Shown: positions 1 through 8,514, counted from the first letter of the stretch. The stretch: 19,933 nt of DNA from Leptolinea sp. (GCA_022837205.1 JALHEL010000008.1:1-19933), one strand, 5' to 3'. A program made the numbers and translations. The notes: a model not told the origin generated them from the sequence alone.

Positions 1-1175
1 GGCCATAGGAATAAAGTCCATTCGCCATCGGTGATGTTAATCGATTCACCGTAGCGACCGTAAACTGCGATTTCCCGCTTCGGAAGATCTTTCTCCGTCT
101 TCAAAGTAAAAGGAAGCAAACTGAGACCGTGGATCCCGTCCGGAATCGGTAATTCAAACGCATCCAGTACGGTCGCAAACAGATCGACCGGCTGGGTAAG
201 GTTCGAAACCCGCTTACCGCTTTGCTCTTTAGGGTTAAAAATGATTAACGGAATGCTCGCAATTTCCTGATACATATTTGAATCTCCCAGATCGGACCAA
301 GGTTTCCCGATCATCCCGTGTTCACCGAAAAGATGTCCGTGATCCGTTGTCACAATAATCATCGTATCATCCATCAACCCCAAATGTTTCACCGTATCAA
401 TGAAATATCCCAACCAACGGTCAACCATCGTAACTTCACCGGCATAGAGTGAGCGAATTTGTTTAAGCTCTTCTTCGCTGTATAAATCCGATTTGCCGTA
501 TGTCGGCCAAATAAAACTTTGTCCGTTATAACCGGGGTTATACATTTCATTATAAGGAAACGGCGGATCAAATGGTTCATGCGGGTCGAAGACTTCAAGC
601 ATCAAAAAGAAGTCTTTCAACGTCCGGTTCCGTTCCAACCATTCAGAAGCTTTCCGAAAGACCTGAGGGGCGAAATAATCTTCTTCCAAGCGAAAGTGGG
701 CGGTATTCCTTTTATATCGCGCATAAGATTCGGATCGCAGGGAATGCCGTGCCATTCGTTCGGGATCGGCGGAATATTCCACCGGTATGGTCGGATCCGT
801 AATCCACAAATCATTTTCCTGTCCGCGAATATATTCCGAACCGGAGAAATTGAAAAAGTAATTACCGGACCCGCGCTCCCACATATGATAATGATCACTG
901 ATGACCATACCGGTATGCCCGTTCCGAGTCAATATCTTCGCAATATCTACATCTTCCGGTTCCAACGGACCCCATCCGCGCCAAGGAAACTCGAGGCAGC
1001 CTGTCCAGATATCTCTTCTGGCGGGCATGCAGGGATAGGAACCGATATATGAACTCTCAAAAACCGTGCTGTTTTCAGCCAAAGCGTCCAAATTAGGCGT
1101 TTGAACCCAGGTGTTTCCATAACAGCCCAAATAATCACGACGCAGCGAATCAATCAGAATAAAGATGGTGTTCAT
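1..1175 (-). CDS. Type I (formylglycine) sulfatase, C-terminus beyond window edge
   Basis: Family S1 sulfatase that hydrolyses sulfate esters, here probably on an imported sulfated sugar. The frame is open from the ATG at 1175 to the left edge, giving 391 codons; the C-terminus is outside the window. The N-terminus MNTIFILIDSLRRDYLGCYG holds the metal-binding Asp9. SYPCMPAR gives the CxPxR motif with Cys49, which the maturase converts to formylglycine, and Arg53. His199 (DPHEPFD), Asp278-His279 (TTDHGH) and Lys291 fit the other metal and substrate ligands. There is no signal peptide, so the enzyme should be cytoplasmic. It lies 28 bp after the maturase gene, with AGGA about 10 bases before the ATG, and is probably the last visible gene of the operon. 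The family is clear; the exact substrate cannot be read from the sequence. Confidence 0.93.
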   Translation of the reverse strand, partial: MNTIFILIDSLRRDYLGCYGNTWVQTPNLDALAENSTVFESSYIGSYPCMPARRDIWTGCLEFPWRGWGPLEPEDVDIAKILTRNGHTGMVISDHYHMWERGSGNYFFNFSGSEYIRGQENDLWITDPTIPVEYSADPERMARHSLRSESYARYKRNTAHFRLEEDYFAPQVFRKASEWLERNRTLKDFFLMLEVFDPHEPFDPPFPYNEMYNPGYNGQSFIWPTYGKSDLYSEEELKQIRSLYAGEVTMVDRWLGYFIDTVKHLGLMDDTMIIVTTDHGHLFGEHGMIGKPWSDLGDSNMYQEIASIPLIIFNPKEQSGKRVSNLTQPVDLFATVLDAFELPIPDGIHGLSLLPFTLKTEKDLPKREIAVYGRYGESINITDGEWTLFLW

Positions 1176-1203
1176 AAGCTCTCAGTCCTTTATCTTTCCA
1201 AAC

Positions 1204-2406
1204 CTAATTCGAATTTTCAAGTATTTTCATCACATCCGTCATCGGCCGGTGTTGTCGAATTAAATTTGCCATAATGCGAAACGGCGAATCGACATGCGCA
1301 AAATAAGTCTTAAAACCCAAACAAAGGTGATTCAATCCGGGTTCGCCGTCAGGCGTGATATCGGTCCGGTCTTTCGGACAACCGCCGTTGCAGGCAAATA
1401 AGAAAGAGCAAGACCGGCAATATTGGGGTAACGAATTCCGTTTTGCCAAACCGAATTGCCTCTGTTTTTCACTGCCAACCATTTCCGCCAAAGGTGTTTT
1501 CAGCATGTTGCCCAAATAACAGTCGGGTTCGACGAAATGGTCACAAGAATATACATCGCCGTTATGTTCCGTCACCAATGCCAAACCGCAGGTTTCCTGA
1601 AAAACACATAAGCCACCCGGCGCACCGATCCAATGACCGAAGGAAGTGTCAAATATTTGAACGAAAATTTTACCCAAATCGTGAGCGAGCCAATCATCAA
1701 AAATCGAGTTCAAAAAATATCCGTATTGCTCGCCGTTTACAGATCGCTCGGAAAGCTTCCGTTCCTTTTGCGGATCAGTCGGTCTTTCCCATTCGACAAT
1801 GGGAATGAACTGAATGAATTCGGCACCGACTTCATCCCGTAAAAAATGATAAACCTCCAAAGGTTTCTCCGCATTTGCGGCACTGACACAAGTCAAAATA
1901 TTAAAATCAACTTGGTATTTTTTCAGCAAGCGAATCCCGTGAATGACTCGATCAAATGTACCGCGATTGCCTTTATCCTTGCGGTAGACATCATGTATTT
2001 CCCGCGGACCATCCAAGCTGATTCCCACCAAAAAATGATTTTCCGCGAAGAATCGGCACCAATCATCGTTTAATAAAGTCCCGTTCGTTTGAATTGCGTT
2101 CTCGATTCTCATTCCGGGACGTGCCGCTTCTTTCTGATAACCGACGACCCTCCGAAAAAAATCCAACCCCATCAGCGTGGGTTCCCCGCCTTGCCAAGCA
2201 AAATGAACTTGCGGAACCTGCTGCGCCGCAATATACTGCCGCACATAACTTTTTAAAACTTGATTCGACATTCTGAAAGTGCCGCCGGGATATAAAGCTT
2301 TTTTGGGCAGATAATAGCAATATTCACATCCCAGATTACAGATTGCTCCCCGCGGTTTTGCCATAACATGGAAAGCGGGAGGTCTTGAATCAGATGCGGT
2401 TGTCAC
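1204..2406 (-). CDS. Anaerobic sulfatase-maturating enzyme (anSME), radical SAM/SPASM
   Basis: Radical SAM enzyme that oxidises the sulfatase active-site Cys (or Ser) to formylglycine without oxygen, in the cytoplasm. The protein has 400 residues, usual for the family. Residues 12-31 (FHVMAKPRGAICNLGCEYCY) hold the CxxxCxxC motif, C23, C27 and C30, for the SAM cluster, and GGEP follows at 73-76. The SPASM half has cysteines at 267, 273, 288, 330, 333, 339, 343 and 362; their spacing agrees with the two auxiliary Fe-S clusters known from clostridial anSME. Asp289, next to C288, matches the proposed catalytic base. The start is GTG at 2406 with GGTGAG six bases upstream; FHVMAKP is the usual N-terminal opening of the family. 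It sits directly before the sulfatase, its evident substrate. Confidence 0.95.
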   Translation of the reverse strand: MTTASDSRPPAFHVMAKPRGAICNLGCEYCYYLPKKALYPGGTFRMSNQVLKSYVRQYIAAQQVPQVHFAWQGGEPTLMGLDFFRRVVGYQKEAARPGMRIENAIQTNGTLLNDDWCRFFAENHFLVGISLDGPREIHDVYRKDKGNRGTFDRVIHGIRLLKKYQVDFNILTCVSAANAEKPLEVYHFLRDEVGAEFIQFIPIVEWERPTDPQKERKLSERSVNGEQYGYFLNSIFDDWLAHDLGKIFVQIFDTSFGHWIGAPGGLCVFQETCGLALVTEHNGDVYSCDHFVEPDCYLGNMLKTPLAEMVGSEKQRQFGLAKRNSLPQYCRSCSFLFACNGGCPKDRTDITPDGEPGLNHLCLGFKTYFAHVDSPFRIMANLIRQHRPMTDVMKILENSN

Positions 2407-2474
2407 TCGAATCTCACCGATGATAATTTATTTTCACATAAGGAAGCCATTCTCATCCCCGACATCTTCCAATT

Positions 2475-3308
2475 TTACTCTTTTAAAGCACCCATTGTCA
2501 TTCCTTTAATAATATATCGCTGGGCGAACGCAACCATCAACAAAGCCGGAATCATGGCAAAGAAGGATCCGGCTGCCATTTCGCCGTAACGAATACTGTA
2601 TTCCTGCACAAAGCTGGAAATTCCGACCGGAATTGTCATACCGCGTGGAGTTGTCGTCAGAGAAAGTGCGAATAAAAAGTCACGCCAAGAGAAAATAAAG
2701 GTTAAAGCGCCGGCGGAAGCCAAGCCGGGTTGAATAATCGGAAGCATCACCTGAGTTAACGACTGAAAATGGCTTGCTCCGTCAACGATAGAGGCTTCTT
2801 CGATCTCTTTGGGAATCTCCGCAAAAAAGTCCAGCAATATCCATATAGCCGTCGGTAAAGTTAAGATAATATGTCCCATAATAACCGCTACCGGCGTATC
2901 ATAGATATTTAACGCTCGGGAAATTAAATAGAGTGGACTTAAGAAGGTAACGGGCGGCATCATATGAATAAAAAGGATAATTCCCTGAATCAATCCGTTC
3001 CATAACGGATGCCAATTAAACCGGCTGAGGCTGTAAGCAGCCAAACTGGCGATCACCAACACTACAGCCATCGTTCCGGCCGCGATCAATAAGCTGTTCG
3101 CTGTCAACCGCAAAAAATTGCTTTGCGAAGGGTTCAGCAATCGTTCATAATTGATTAAGGTCGGTTTAAATAATAATGAACCGGAAATAATATCCCGAAA
3201 GAGCTTTAACGATGTTCCCAAGGTAAAAAAGATGGGAATTAAAGTGTAAATTACCACCGCTAAAAGAAATCCGTGTCTGAAAAGCGCTCCGAAAGTTTTC
3301 TTTTTCAT
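2475..3308 (-). CDS. Carbohydrate ABC transporter permease (MalG type)
   Basis: Inner-membrane subunit of a CUT1-type sugar importer (MalG/UgpE-like), 277 residues with about six hydrophobic segments. The EAA loop that docks the ATPase is at about residues 165-195 (EEASIVDGASHFQSL). The longer open frame begins with TTG at 3332, but the ATG at 3308 is preferred because AAGGAG lies nine bases upstream and MKKKTFGALF is a normal permease N-terminus. It follows the MalF-type partner by 20 bp and was probably co-transcribed with it. Substrate is inferred from the neighbouring sulfatase genes: a sulfated oligosaccharide. No ATPase gene is present nearby, so it likely uses a shared one. Confidence 0.93.
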   Translation of the reverse strand: MKKKTFGALFRHGFLLAVVIYTLIPIFFTLGTSLKLFRDIISGSLLFKPTLINYERLLNPSQSNFLRLTANSLLIAAGTMAVVLVIASLAAYSLSRFNWHPLWNGLIQGIILFIHMMPPVTFLSPLYLISRALNIYDTPVAVIMGHIILTLPTAIWILLDFFAEIPKEIEEASIVDGASHFQSLTQVMLPIIQPGLASAGALTFIFSWRDFLFALSLTTTPRGMTIPVGISSFVQEYSIRYGEMAAGSFFAMIPALLMVAFAQRYIIKGMTMGALKE

Positions 3309-3328
3309 AGGCGTGTTCTCCTTCCGAA

Positions 3329-4258
3329 TCAAGCGAGGCGGCGGCCGATACGCCGATAAAAGATAACAAAAACAGAGATAATGATTGCCAGCGCCAAGGC
3401 AAGAAAAGAGGCATATCCCATCCTGAATTGGTTTGAAAATACCTTATAAATATAGAGGCTGATCATTTCGGTCGCGGTACCCGGTCCGCCGCCGGTCAGC
3501 AGGTATATTTCATCAAATACTTTGAAAGCGAAAATGGTTCGCAGCATCACAGCGGTTACAAGGGTCGGCTTCAGGAGAGGCAGTGTAATAAAGCGAAACA
3601 CCTGTGCTTCGGATGCGCCGTCCACCCGCGCAGCTTCATTAATTTCCTGGGGTAAAGATTCCAAACCGGCCAATATAATCAGAAACATAAAACTGGTCCA
3701 ATGCCATAAGTCGACCAAAATAATAGAAGGCAAAGCCAATTTTTTATCCGCTGTCCAAGTCGGACCGGCAATTCCGATTAAACCGAGAACCTGGTTGATA
3801 AAACCGTAGTTATAGTCATACATCAGTCGCCACATCGTACCGATGGCAACCGGCGGAATCAGAAGGGGGATCAGGAAAACCGTACGGTATAACCCCACCA
3901 AATGATGACTGCGGGAGACCAGAAGGGCAATCACTAATGCTAAAATGGTCTCGAGAATAACGACAGCGATAACAAAAACGATCGTATTTCTCAGAGCAAC
4001 CGGGACGATTTGGTCTTCCAATGCCGTGTAAAGATGTTTTAATCCGACAAAAGTCCAAACGGTCTTTCCCTGAACGATTTTCACTTCGGAGACACTCATC
4101 CGCAGTAATTGAACCGTAGGATAGGCTACCAGAAAAATCAGAACAAGAATTAAGGGAAGAATGGTCCATATCTTAAAAGTACGATCGATAAAATTACTGA
4201 AGCGAGTTTTCCAACCCGGCGGTTTGGAAGAGAGTGAAAAATATATCGAATGATCCAT
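3329..4258 (-). CDS. Carbohydrate ABC transporter permease (MalF type)
   Basis: Partner inner-membrane subunit of the same CUT1 importer (MalF/UgpA-like), 309 residues from the chosen start. Hydrophobic segments begin at TILPLILVLIFLVAYPTV and continue through the protein; the EAA loop EINEAARVDGASEAQVF lies near residues 203-232. The frame stays open up to a TTG at 4336, but two adjacent ATGs at 4261 and 4258 follow GGAG. The second has the better six-base spacing and was taken as start. The upstream gap to the solute-binding protein gene (160 bp) holds a stem-loop, which may set a step-down in expression from binding protein to permeases. Confidence 0.92.
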   Translation of the reverse strand: MDHSIYFSLSSKPPGWKTRFSNFIDRTFKIWTILPLILVLIFLVAYPTVQLLRMSVSEVKIVQGKTVWTFVGLKHLYTALEDQIVPVALRNTIVFVIAVVILETILALVIALLVSRSHHLVGLYRTVFLIPLLIPPVAIGTMWRLMYDYNYGFINQVLGLIGIAGPTWTADKKLALPSIILVDLWHWTSFMFLIILAGLESLPQEINEAARVDGASEAQVFRFITLPLLKPTLVTAVMLRTIFAFKVFDEIYLLTGGGPGTATEMISLYIYKVFSNQFRMGYASFLALALAIIISVFVIFYRRIGRRLA

Positions 4259-4371
4259 CATGATCTCCAAGAAAGTTAATCGTTCACCGTATTTCACAGG
4301 TCCCGATCGGAGCGATAAAATCCTTTCGGATTGCAATTTTTTAAGAATACAAATCTATTGCCGAATGAAGA

Positions 4372-4410
4372 GAAGGAGGCAGAGTCATTCTTTTCTTTTC
4401 TGCCTCCTTC
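4372..4410 (-). terminator. Intergenic stem-loop after solute-binding protein gene
   Basis: GAAGGAGGCAGA (4372-4383) pairs perfectly with TCTGCCTCCTTC (4399-4410) around a 15-base loop, starting eight bases after the stop codon of the solute-binding protein gene. No T run follows on the minus strand, so it is more likely a partial attenuator or a 3' mRNA stabiliser than a full terminator. An equivalent hairpin stands at the same place in the second importer operon (11167-11199). Confidence 0.6.
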
Positions 4411-4418
4411 CGAATTAT

Positions 4419-5762
4419 TTATTCAGCCAAAGGCTTCACTTTATAGCCCGCATCTTTCAGAATCTTAAATATTTCTTTTGCGGCTTCCGACAATGTTTCT
4501 TCCGGCGTTGTTTCGGAAATTAACGCCTGTTTCAACCGGCGATCGATAACCTCAATGATTTGAGGAGTTTCCACCAATCGGGGTTGCGCATGAATGAAAG
4601 GTGTACTGTCCGCCATAGCTTTCATCCACCAACCGACTTTCGGATCTTGCGACATTTCTTCGTAGACATCCTGTCGAACCGGAATCGCACCGGCTTGTGC
4701 ATAGTACAGCTGAGCATCCTTCGTCATCGCCCATTTGAGAAATGCCAACGCCGCTTCCTTCCGTTCCTTAGGCAGATTATGAGGAATGCTCATCACCCAA
4801 ATACCCGACATCGTTGCATTTGAGCCGGCGGTAGCACCCGGAACAGGCACGGCGGCAACCTTGCCCTGAACAATGGATTTCTCCGGATTATCAAAATCTG
4901 TCGCGACTGCGCATGTCAAAACCATTTGGGCTGCCTTATCACTCGCCATCAGGGCATCCATTTCGGCTTGGCCATTATCCGCGTAATTCGCGGGACCGTA
5001 TTCAACGCCCAGTTTCAGCCACATTTTCAAAGCTTCCAACGCCTGCGGACTGTTAATCGTCACTTCCCATTCGCCGGTTTGTTCATCCAGCTTAATAATG
5101 CTGGTTCCGTAACTGGCAAGAAATGCCTGAAATTCCCAGTTGGGGGGATTCGCCCGGACAACATAGCCCGCAAATTTAGAAGGCTTATTCAGCTTTTGAG
5201 CAGCCGCTAAAACATCATCCCAAGTTTGCGGTGTCGCAAGTCCGTTTGCATCAAACAGATCTTTGCGATAGAAGAAAAGCATAATATTCCCATTGATGGG
5301 TAGTCCGTAAATTTCACCGTCTTTGGTCGAATATTTTAATTTGTTATCCCATCGGGTTGCCCATTCATATTCGATGATTTGCGGATCGAGTTCAAAATTC
5401 GGATCGATCTCTTTGATAGGCGTCACCAATCCATCCGCGTAAAACTGCATATACCATTGCTCATTCAATGTGAGAATATCGAATTCGCTTTCGGAAGCTT
5501 GTACCGCATTGCGGGACTTCTCGAGCATTCCATTAAACGGGATACGGTTCAATGTCACCTGATTACCGGTATCCTTGATATATTTGTTGACCAAAGCTTC
5601 AAAACCCGGATACCACGGAGATTCATTAATCTGAATCGTAATGGGAGGCAGCGCGGCTTTTGCGGTACTCGGTGCCGGATTAAAACCGGAAAGAACAAAA
5701 GAAAGGATGAGTATCAGACTGATACCCCAGATTAATACTGGTTTTTTTATGGTTTGTTTCAT
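4419..5762 (-). CDS. Extracellular (periplasmic) sugar-binding protein of ABC importer
   Basis: Family 1 solute-binding protein of 447 residues that captures the sugar for the two permeases downstream. Start at 5762: AAGGAG lies six bases before the ATG (MKQTIKKPVLIWG); a longer frame to 5810 has no such site. A signal peptide is clear: basic N-terminus, hydrophobic stretch at about 9-26, and a likely cleavage after Ala36 (STAKA/ALPP). There is no lipobox cysteine, so the protein should be soluble, which suggests a periplasm. Typical binding-protein segments include PINGNIMLFFYRKDLFDANG and the C-terminal PKERKEAALAFLKWAM. It follows the repressor gene by 87 bp on the same strand with no clear promoter of its own. 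The ligand is inferred to be a sulfated oligosaccharide. Confidence 0.93.
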   Translation of the reverse strand: MKQTIKKPVLIWGISLILILSFVLSGFNPAPSTAKAALPPITIQINESPWYPGFEALVNKYIKDTGNQVTLNRIPFNGMLEKSRNAVQASESEFDILTLNEQWYMQFYADGLVTPIKEIDPNFELDPQIIEYEWATRWDNKLKYSTKDGEIYGLPINGNIMLFFYRKDLFDANGLATPQTWDDVLAAAQKLNKPSKFAGYVVRANPPNWEFQAFLASYGTSIIKLDEQTGEWEVTINSPQALEALKMWLKLGVEYGPANYADNGQAEMDALMASDKAAQMVLTCAVATDFDNPEKSIVQGKVAAVPVPGATAGSNATMSGIWVMSIPHNLPKERKEAALAFLKWAMTKDAQLYYAQAGAIPVRQDVYEEMSQDPKVGWWMKAMADSTPFIHAQPRLVETPQIIEVIDRRLKQALISETTPEETLSEAAKEIFKILKDAGYKVKPLAE

Positions 5763-5849
5763 AGTTATCTCCTTCATAACTGACTGAACGAATGAAAAAA
5801 ACGGAAACATGAAAAAATATTTTAGGGAAACCTCCTTTCTGAATTCGGT

Positions 5850-6881
5850 TTAGCGGGGAGAAACCGCCGTTGAACCTCGGATAATGAGCCGGGTAGGAAG
5901 AATTTGTTGAAAGGGCTTTTCATCAATCTCTTTCGTGATCATTCGATAGAGTGTCTTAGCGGCAATCTGCCCTTTTAAAAATGCATCCTGCCTGACGGAT
6001 GTAAGCGGTGGCGTCGAGAATCGCGCCAGTTCAATATCATCAAACCCGATCACAGAGACATCCTGCGGTACCTGCCAGCCGGCTTCACTTAATCCTTGGA
6101 CGGCACCGATCGCGATCATGTCGTCTCCGCAAAGGATGGCTGTGGGAGGGTTTGGAGATTTCATAAGTTGTAAAGCAAGGTTTCTCCCGGCATCCGAGGA
6201 GAAATCCATATAATAAATAAGGGATTCATCGACCGGAATGCCCTTTTCCGTAAGCGCCTTCTTATAGCCCTTTACCCGCAACCGCACTGAAATCAGATTT
6301 TCGGGGCCCGCTAAAAGGGCCATTCGACGATGATTCAATGAATATAAATGGTCGATCGCTTGTTCCATTCCGTCGATAAAATCGGAATCCACCCAACAGG
6401 TCGGGTTGTTTTCTTCAGCAATCCGACAGGTAAAAATAGATGGAAAATTATTTTCCGATAGTTCGGGAAGATTCGGATCATTCACCGGAATGCTCATAAA
6501 AATCAGTCCGTCTACCAGACGCTGATAATATAAATGGGAGTATGGCATGTCCTTATTTGCAAGATGAATCAGCAAATTGATATTATGCTCTGAAAGGGTT
6601 TCGGCGATTCCTCTCATCACTTCATTGAAAAACGGGTGAGAAAAAATATAATTAGCCGAATGCTGAATGACCAGGCCAACCGTGTTGGACCGTCCGTTGA
6701 CCAAATTTCTGGCGATTGTATTCGGGTAATATCCCAGGTCATCAATTATTCGCTGAATTCGTCTGCGGGTATCTTCGGACACTTCCCCATCGTTATTAAC
6801 CACTCTGGACACTGTCTTGATCGAGACGCCGGCGATATCGGCGATATTTTTTAATGTGACCATTTGTTTACTGTCTTGCAT
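5850..6881 (-). CDS. LacI-family transcriptional repressor of the sulfatase operon
   Basis: LacI/PurR-type regulator, 343 residues. Residues 8-28 (VTLKNIADIAGVSIKTVSRV) are the helix-turn-helix, and the hinge segment PNTIARNLVNGRSNTVGLV has the Leu that LacI proteins insert into the central CpG of their operator. The rest is a periplasmic-binding-protein-like effector domain (PTAILCGDDMIAIGAVQGLS; SVIGFDDIELARFSTPPLT). Start ATG 6881 has AAAGGA ten bases upstream. As the first gene of the operon, behind a promoter that overlaps a 44-bp palindrome with AACGTT cores, it very likely represses itself and the importer/sulfatase genes, and perhaps the divergent cupin gene. The effector is unknown, probably a sugar made available by the importer. 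Confidence 0.94.
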   Translation of the reverse strand: MQDSKQMVTLKNIADIAGVSIKTVSRVVNNDGEVSEDTRRRIQRIIDDLGYYPNTIARNLVNGRSNTVGLVIQHSANYIFSHPFFNEVMRGIAETLSEHNINLLIHLANKDMPYSHLYYQRLVDGLIFMSIPVNDPNLPELSENNFPSIFTCRIAEENNPTCWVDSDFIDGMEQAIDHLYSLNHRRMALLAGPENLISVRLRVKGYKKALTEKGIPVDESLIYYMDFSSDAGRNLALQLMKSPNPPTAILCGDDMIAIGAVQGLSEAGWQVPQDVSVIGFDDIELARFSTPPLTSVRQDAFLKGQIAAKTLYRMITKEIDEKPFQQILPTRLIIRGSTAVSPR

Positions 6882-6946
6882 TCCGAAAAAATCCTTTCAC
6901 ATAGAAAAATAATTTATTTTGATTTCGTTCTTAAAAATATAATTGC

Positions 6947-6990
6947 GTAGTATAATGACAACGTTATCGTCAACGTTGTCATTATACTAC
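6947..6990. promoter_or_regulatory. 44-bp palindromic operator between divergent genes
   Basis: The 19-base arm GTAGTATAATGACAACGTT (6947-6965) is repeated exactly as its reverse complement at 6972-6990, around the spacer ATCGTC. Each arm carries the AACGTT core with central CpG that is typical of LacI-family operators with a hinge Leu, and a TATAAT/TAGTAT -10-like box. The palindrome overlaps the start region of the repressor promoter, so binding would block it. It is probably the operator of the LacI protein encoded at 5850-6881. Confidence 0.8.
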
Positions 6991-7012
6991 CGCAAAAGAT
7001 AAGGCATGTCAA
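6984..7012 (-). promoter_or_regulatory. Sigma70-type promoter of repressor/importer/sulfatase operon
   Basis: On the minus strand TTGACA (7012-7007) is followed after exactly 17 bases by TAGTAT (6989-6984). Transcription would start near 6977, inside the 44-bp palindrome, about 95 bases before the repressor start codon. The -35 is a perfect match and the -10 a good one. On the plus side the mirror-image -10 box (6948-6956) has no convincing -35 element. Confidence 0.7.
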
Positions 7013-7120
7013 TAGACGATAATCATTGATTTTTTGCAGAAAGACAGATTCAAATTAATTTCGTAAATTATTCGGAGACTTGTCAATTAATTCTCAGGAA
7101 TCTTCAGGAGGATTCAAAGT

Positions 7121-7570
7121 ATGAACCCATTTTCCCCTTCAGCAAAAATTTTGGAAGTACATGAAACCGAACAAAAAGGGTTTCAGCCTTTAGTCACATT
7201 TCAAACATGGCGTGTTGCGATGATGACCGATCTTCAAAGTGAATCGCCGGAGAAATTTTATCGGCTGCAACGACATATGAAAACAGATGAAGTTTTTATC
7301 TTGCTTCAGGGGAAATGTATCCTTTTTCTGGCAGACGGCGAAGACCCGATCGAACATCAATTCGCCGAAGATTTGAAATTATTTCGGGTTTATAACGTGA
7401 AACAAGGCATCTGGCATTCCCATATTTTGAGTGAGGATGCCAAAGTCATTATCGTGGAAAATGCCGATACCTCTCCAAGTAATTCTCAGTACCTTCAGCT
7501 TTCGGACAGTCAGCGGGAACGGTTTTCTTTTATGGCGAAAGAGTTATGGGGGACACTTCCGTCCGAATAA
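7121..7570 (+). CDS. Small single-domain cupin protein, function unknown
   Basis: Protein of 149 residues with a cupin fold signature. The first motif is FYRLQRHMKTDEVFILLQG, with His52, Glu57 and Gly64; the second is KQGIWHSH, with Gly96 and His99. His52, Glu57 and His99 could bind a metal. There is no signal peptide. The start at 7121 follows AGGAGG with nine bases between. The gene diverges from the LacI repressor across the 44-bp palindrome and is followed on the same strand by a TauE/SafE exporter, so co-regulation with sulfated-sugar import is likely. Cupins of this size include sugar isomerases, epimerases and sensors, but I do not recognise a specific subfamily, and no activity should be assumed. 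Confidence 0.82.
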   Translation: MNPFSPSAKILEVHETEQKGFQPLVTFQTWRVAMMTDLQSESPEKFYRLQRHMKTDEVFILLQGKCILFLADGEDPIEHQFAEDLKLFRVYNVKQGIWHSHILSEDAKVIIVENADTSPSNSQYLQLSDSQRERFSFMAKELWGTLPSE

Positions 7571-7615
7571 GTCCGGTCGATTGTTCGCAAACGAAACCGA
7601 ACTCTAAGAATTCCC

Positions 7616-7654
7616 CCGTTCATGTTTCGCATTCGATCTTTCCCGAATGAACGG
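7616..7654 (+). other. Weak inverted repeat in cupin-exporter gap
   Basis: CCGTTCAT (7616-7623) and ATGAACGG (7647-7654) form an 8-base inverted repeat with a 23-base loop. An alternative, overlapping hairpin is CATTCG/CGAATG (7630-7635, 7644-7649). No T run follows. It may be a weak attenuator or a binding site in the 161-bp gap between the two plus-strand genes. Confidence 0.3.
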
Positions 7655-7731
7655 AACAAATCAATCAGGAATATCTGCGGAGATACACTCGCTTTAACCT
7701 TCTTATTCACAGAAAAGCAACCGGGCGATTT

Positions 7732-8514
7732 ATGACACTTCTATTCTTTTTTCTGAGCTTAGCCGCTTCGACAATCGGGGCAATCAGCGGAATCGGCGGG
7801 GGGATTATTATCAAGCCGGTACTGGATGCCACCCATACCTTGAGCATCAGTACAATCAGCTTTCTTTCAAGCTGCACCGTTCTATCCATGTCTTGCGTTT
7901 CGATTCTGCGGAATCGCAAACAATCCGTTTCCATCAATTACAAAATGAGTACGTTGTTGGGCATCGGTGCGATTATCGGTGGAATTCTGGGAAAAGAACT
8001 GTTTGAAATGGCCGTTTCTCATTTCCCGTCTGAAAATACGGTGGGAGCTTTTCAGGCTTTTGCACTTTTAATCATAACGATAATGGTTTATTTTTATATC
8101 CGCCGGCAAAAAAATATACACACCAAAAGAATTTCGAATCCGCTGCTCGTTATTCTTATCGGGACCCTTTTAGGTATGATCTCCGCCTTTTTGGGGATCG
8201 GCGGCGGGCCATTAAATATTGCCGTTCTTTATTACTTTTTCTCGATGTCGGGGAAAACGGCGGCGATCAATTCATTGTATATTATTTTTATTTCACAGGT
8301 ATCCGGTTTATTCAACCTGGTCGTCTCAAAAAGAATCCCGCCCTTTGACTGGTCGATTTTGCTTCTTATGATGATTGGAGGCATAATGGGGGCGCTCATC
8401 GGCTATCGAATCAACCGGAAATTGAGCGATGCGCACGTAGAAAAATTCTTCTGCTGCGTTTTGATTTTGATCGGTATCCTGAATATTTGGAATTTTTATC
8501 GTTTTGCTTTTTGA
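7732..8514 (+). CDS. TauE/SafE-family membrane anion exporter
   Basis: Inner-membrane protein of 260 residues in the sulfite exporter TauE/SafE family, which moves sulfite, sulfonates, sulfate or related anions. It shows the internal duplication typical of the family: a hydrophobic segment with GIGGG at 20-24 (ISGIGGGIIIKPVLD) and another at 155-159 (FLGIGGGPLNIAVLYYF), with about eight hydrophobic segments overall. The start ATG at 7732 has only a poor ribosome binding site (GGGCG), so translation may be weak or coupled. The gene follows the cupin gene by 161 bp and lies opposite the sulfatase operon. Exporting sulfate freed in the cytoplasm by the sulfatase is an attractive role, but it is an inference from context. 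Confidence 0.88.
   Translation: MTLLFFFLSLAASTIGAISGIGGGIIIKPVLDATHTLSISTISFLSSCTVLSMSCVSILRNRKQSVSINYKMSTLLGIGAIIGGILGKELFEMAVSHFPSENTVGAFQAFALLIITIMVYFYIRRQKNIHTKRISNPLLVILIGTLLGMISAFLGIGGGPLNIAVLYYFFSMSGKTAAINSLYIIFISQVSGLFNLVVSKRIPPFDWSILLLMMIGGIMGALIGYRINRKLSDAHVEKFFCCVLILIGILNIWNFYRFAF

Noticed and set aside
389..1153. Several minus- and plus-strand open frames of 60-177 residues
   Set aside because: They overlap the sulfatase frame, which is continuous from 1175 to the left edge and has all family motifs. The frames are shadows of that gene.
3309..3332. TTG start for the MalG-type permease at 3332
   Set aside because: The ATG at 3308 has an ideal ribosome binding site nine bases upstream; the extra residues (MIRKENTP) include that site itself.
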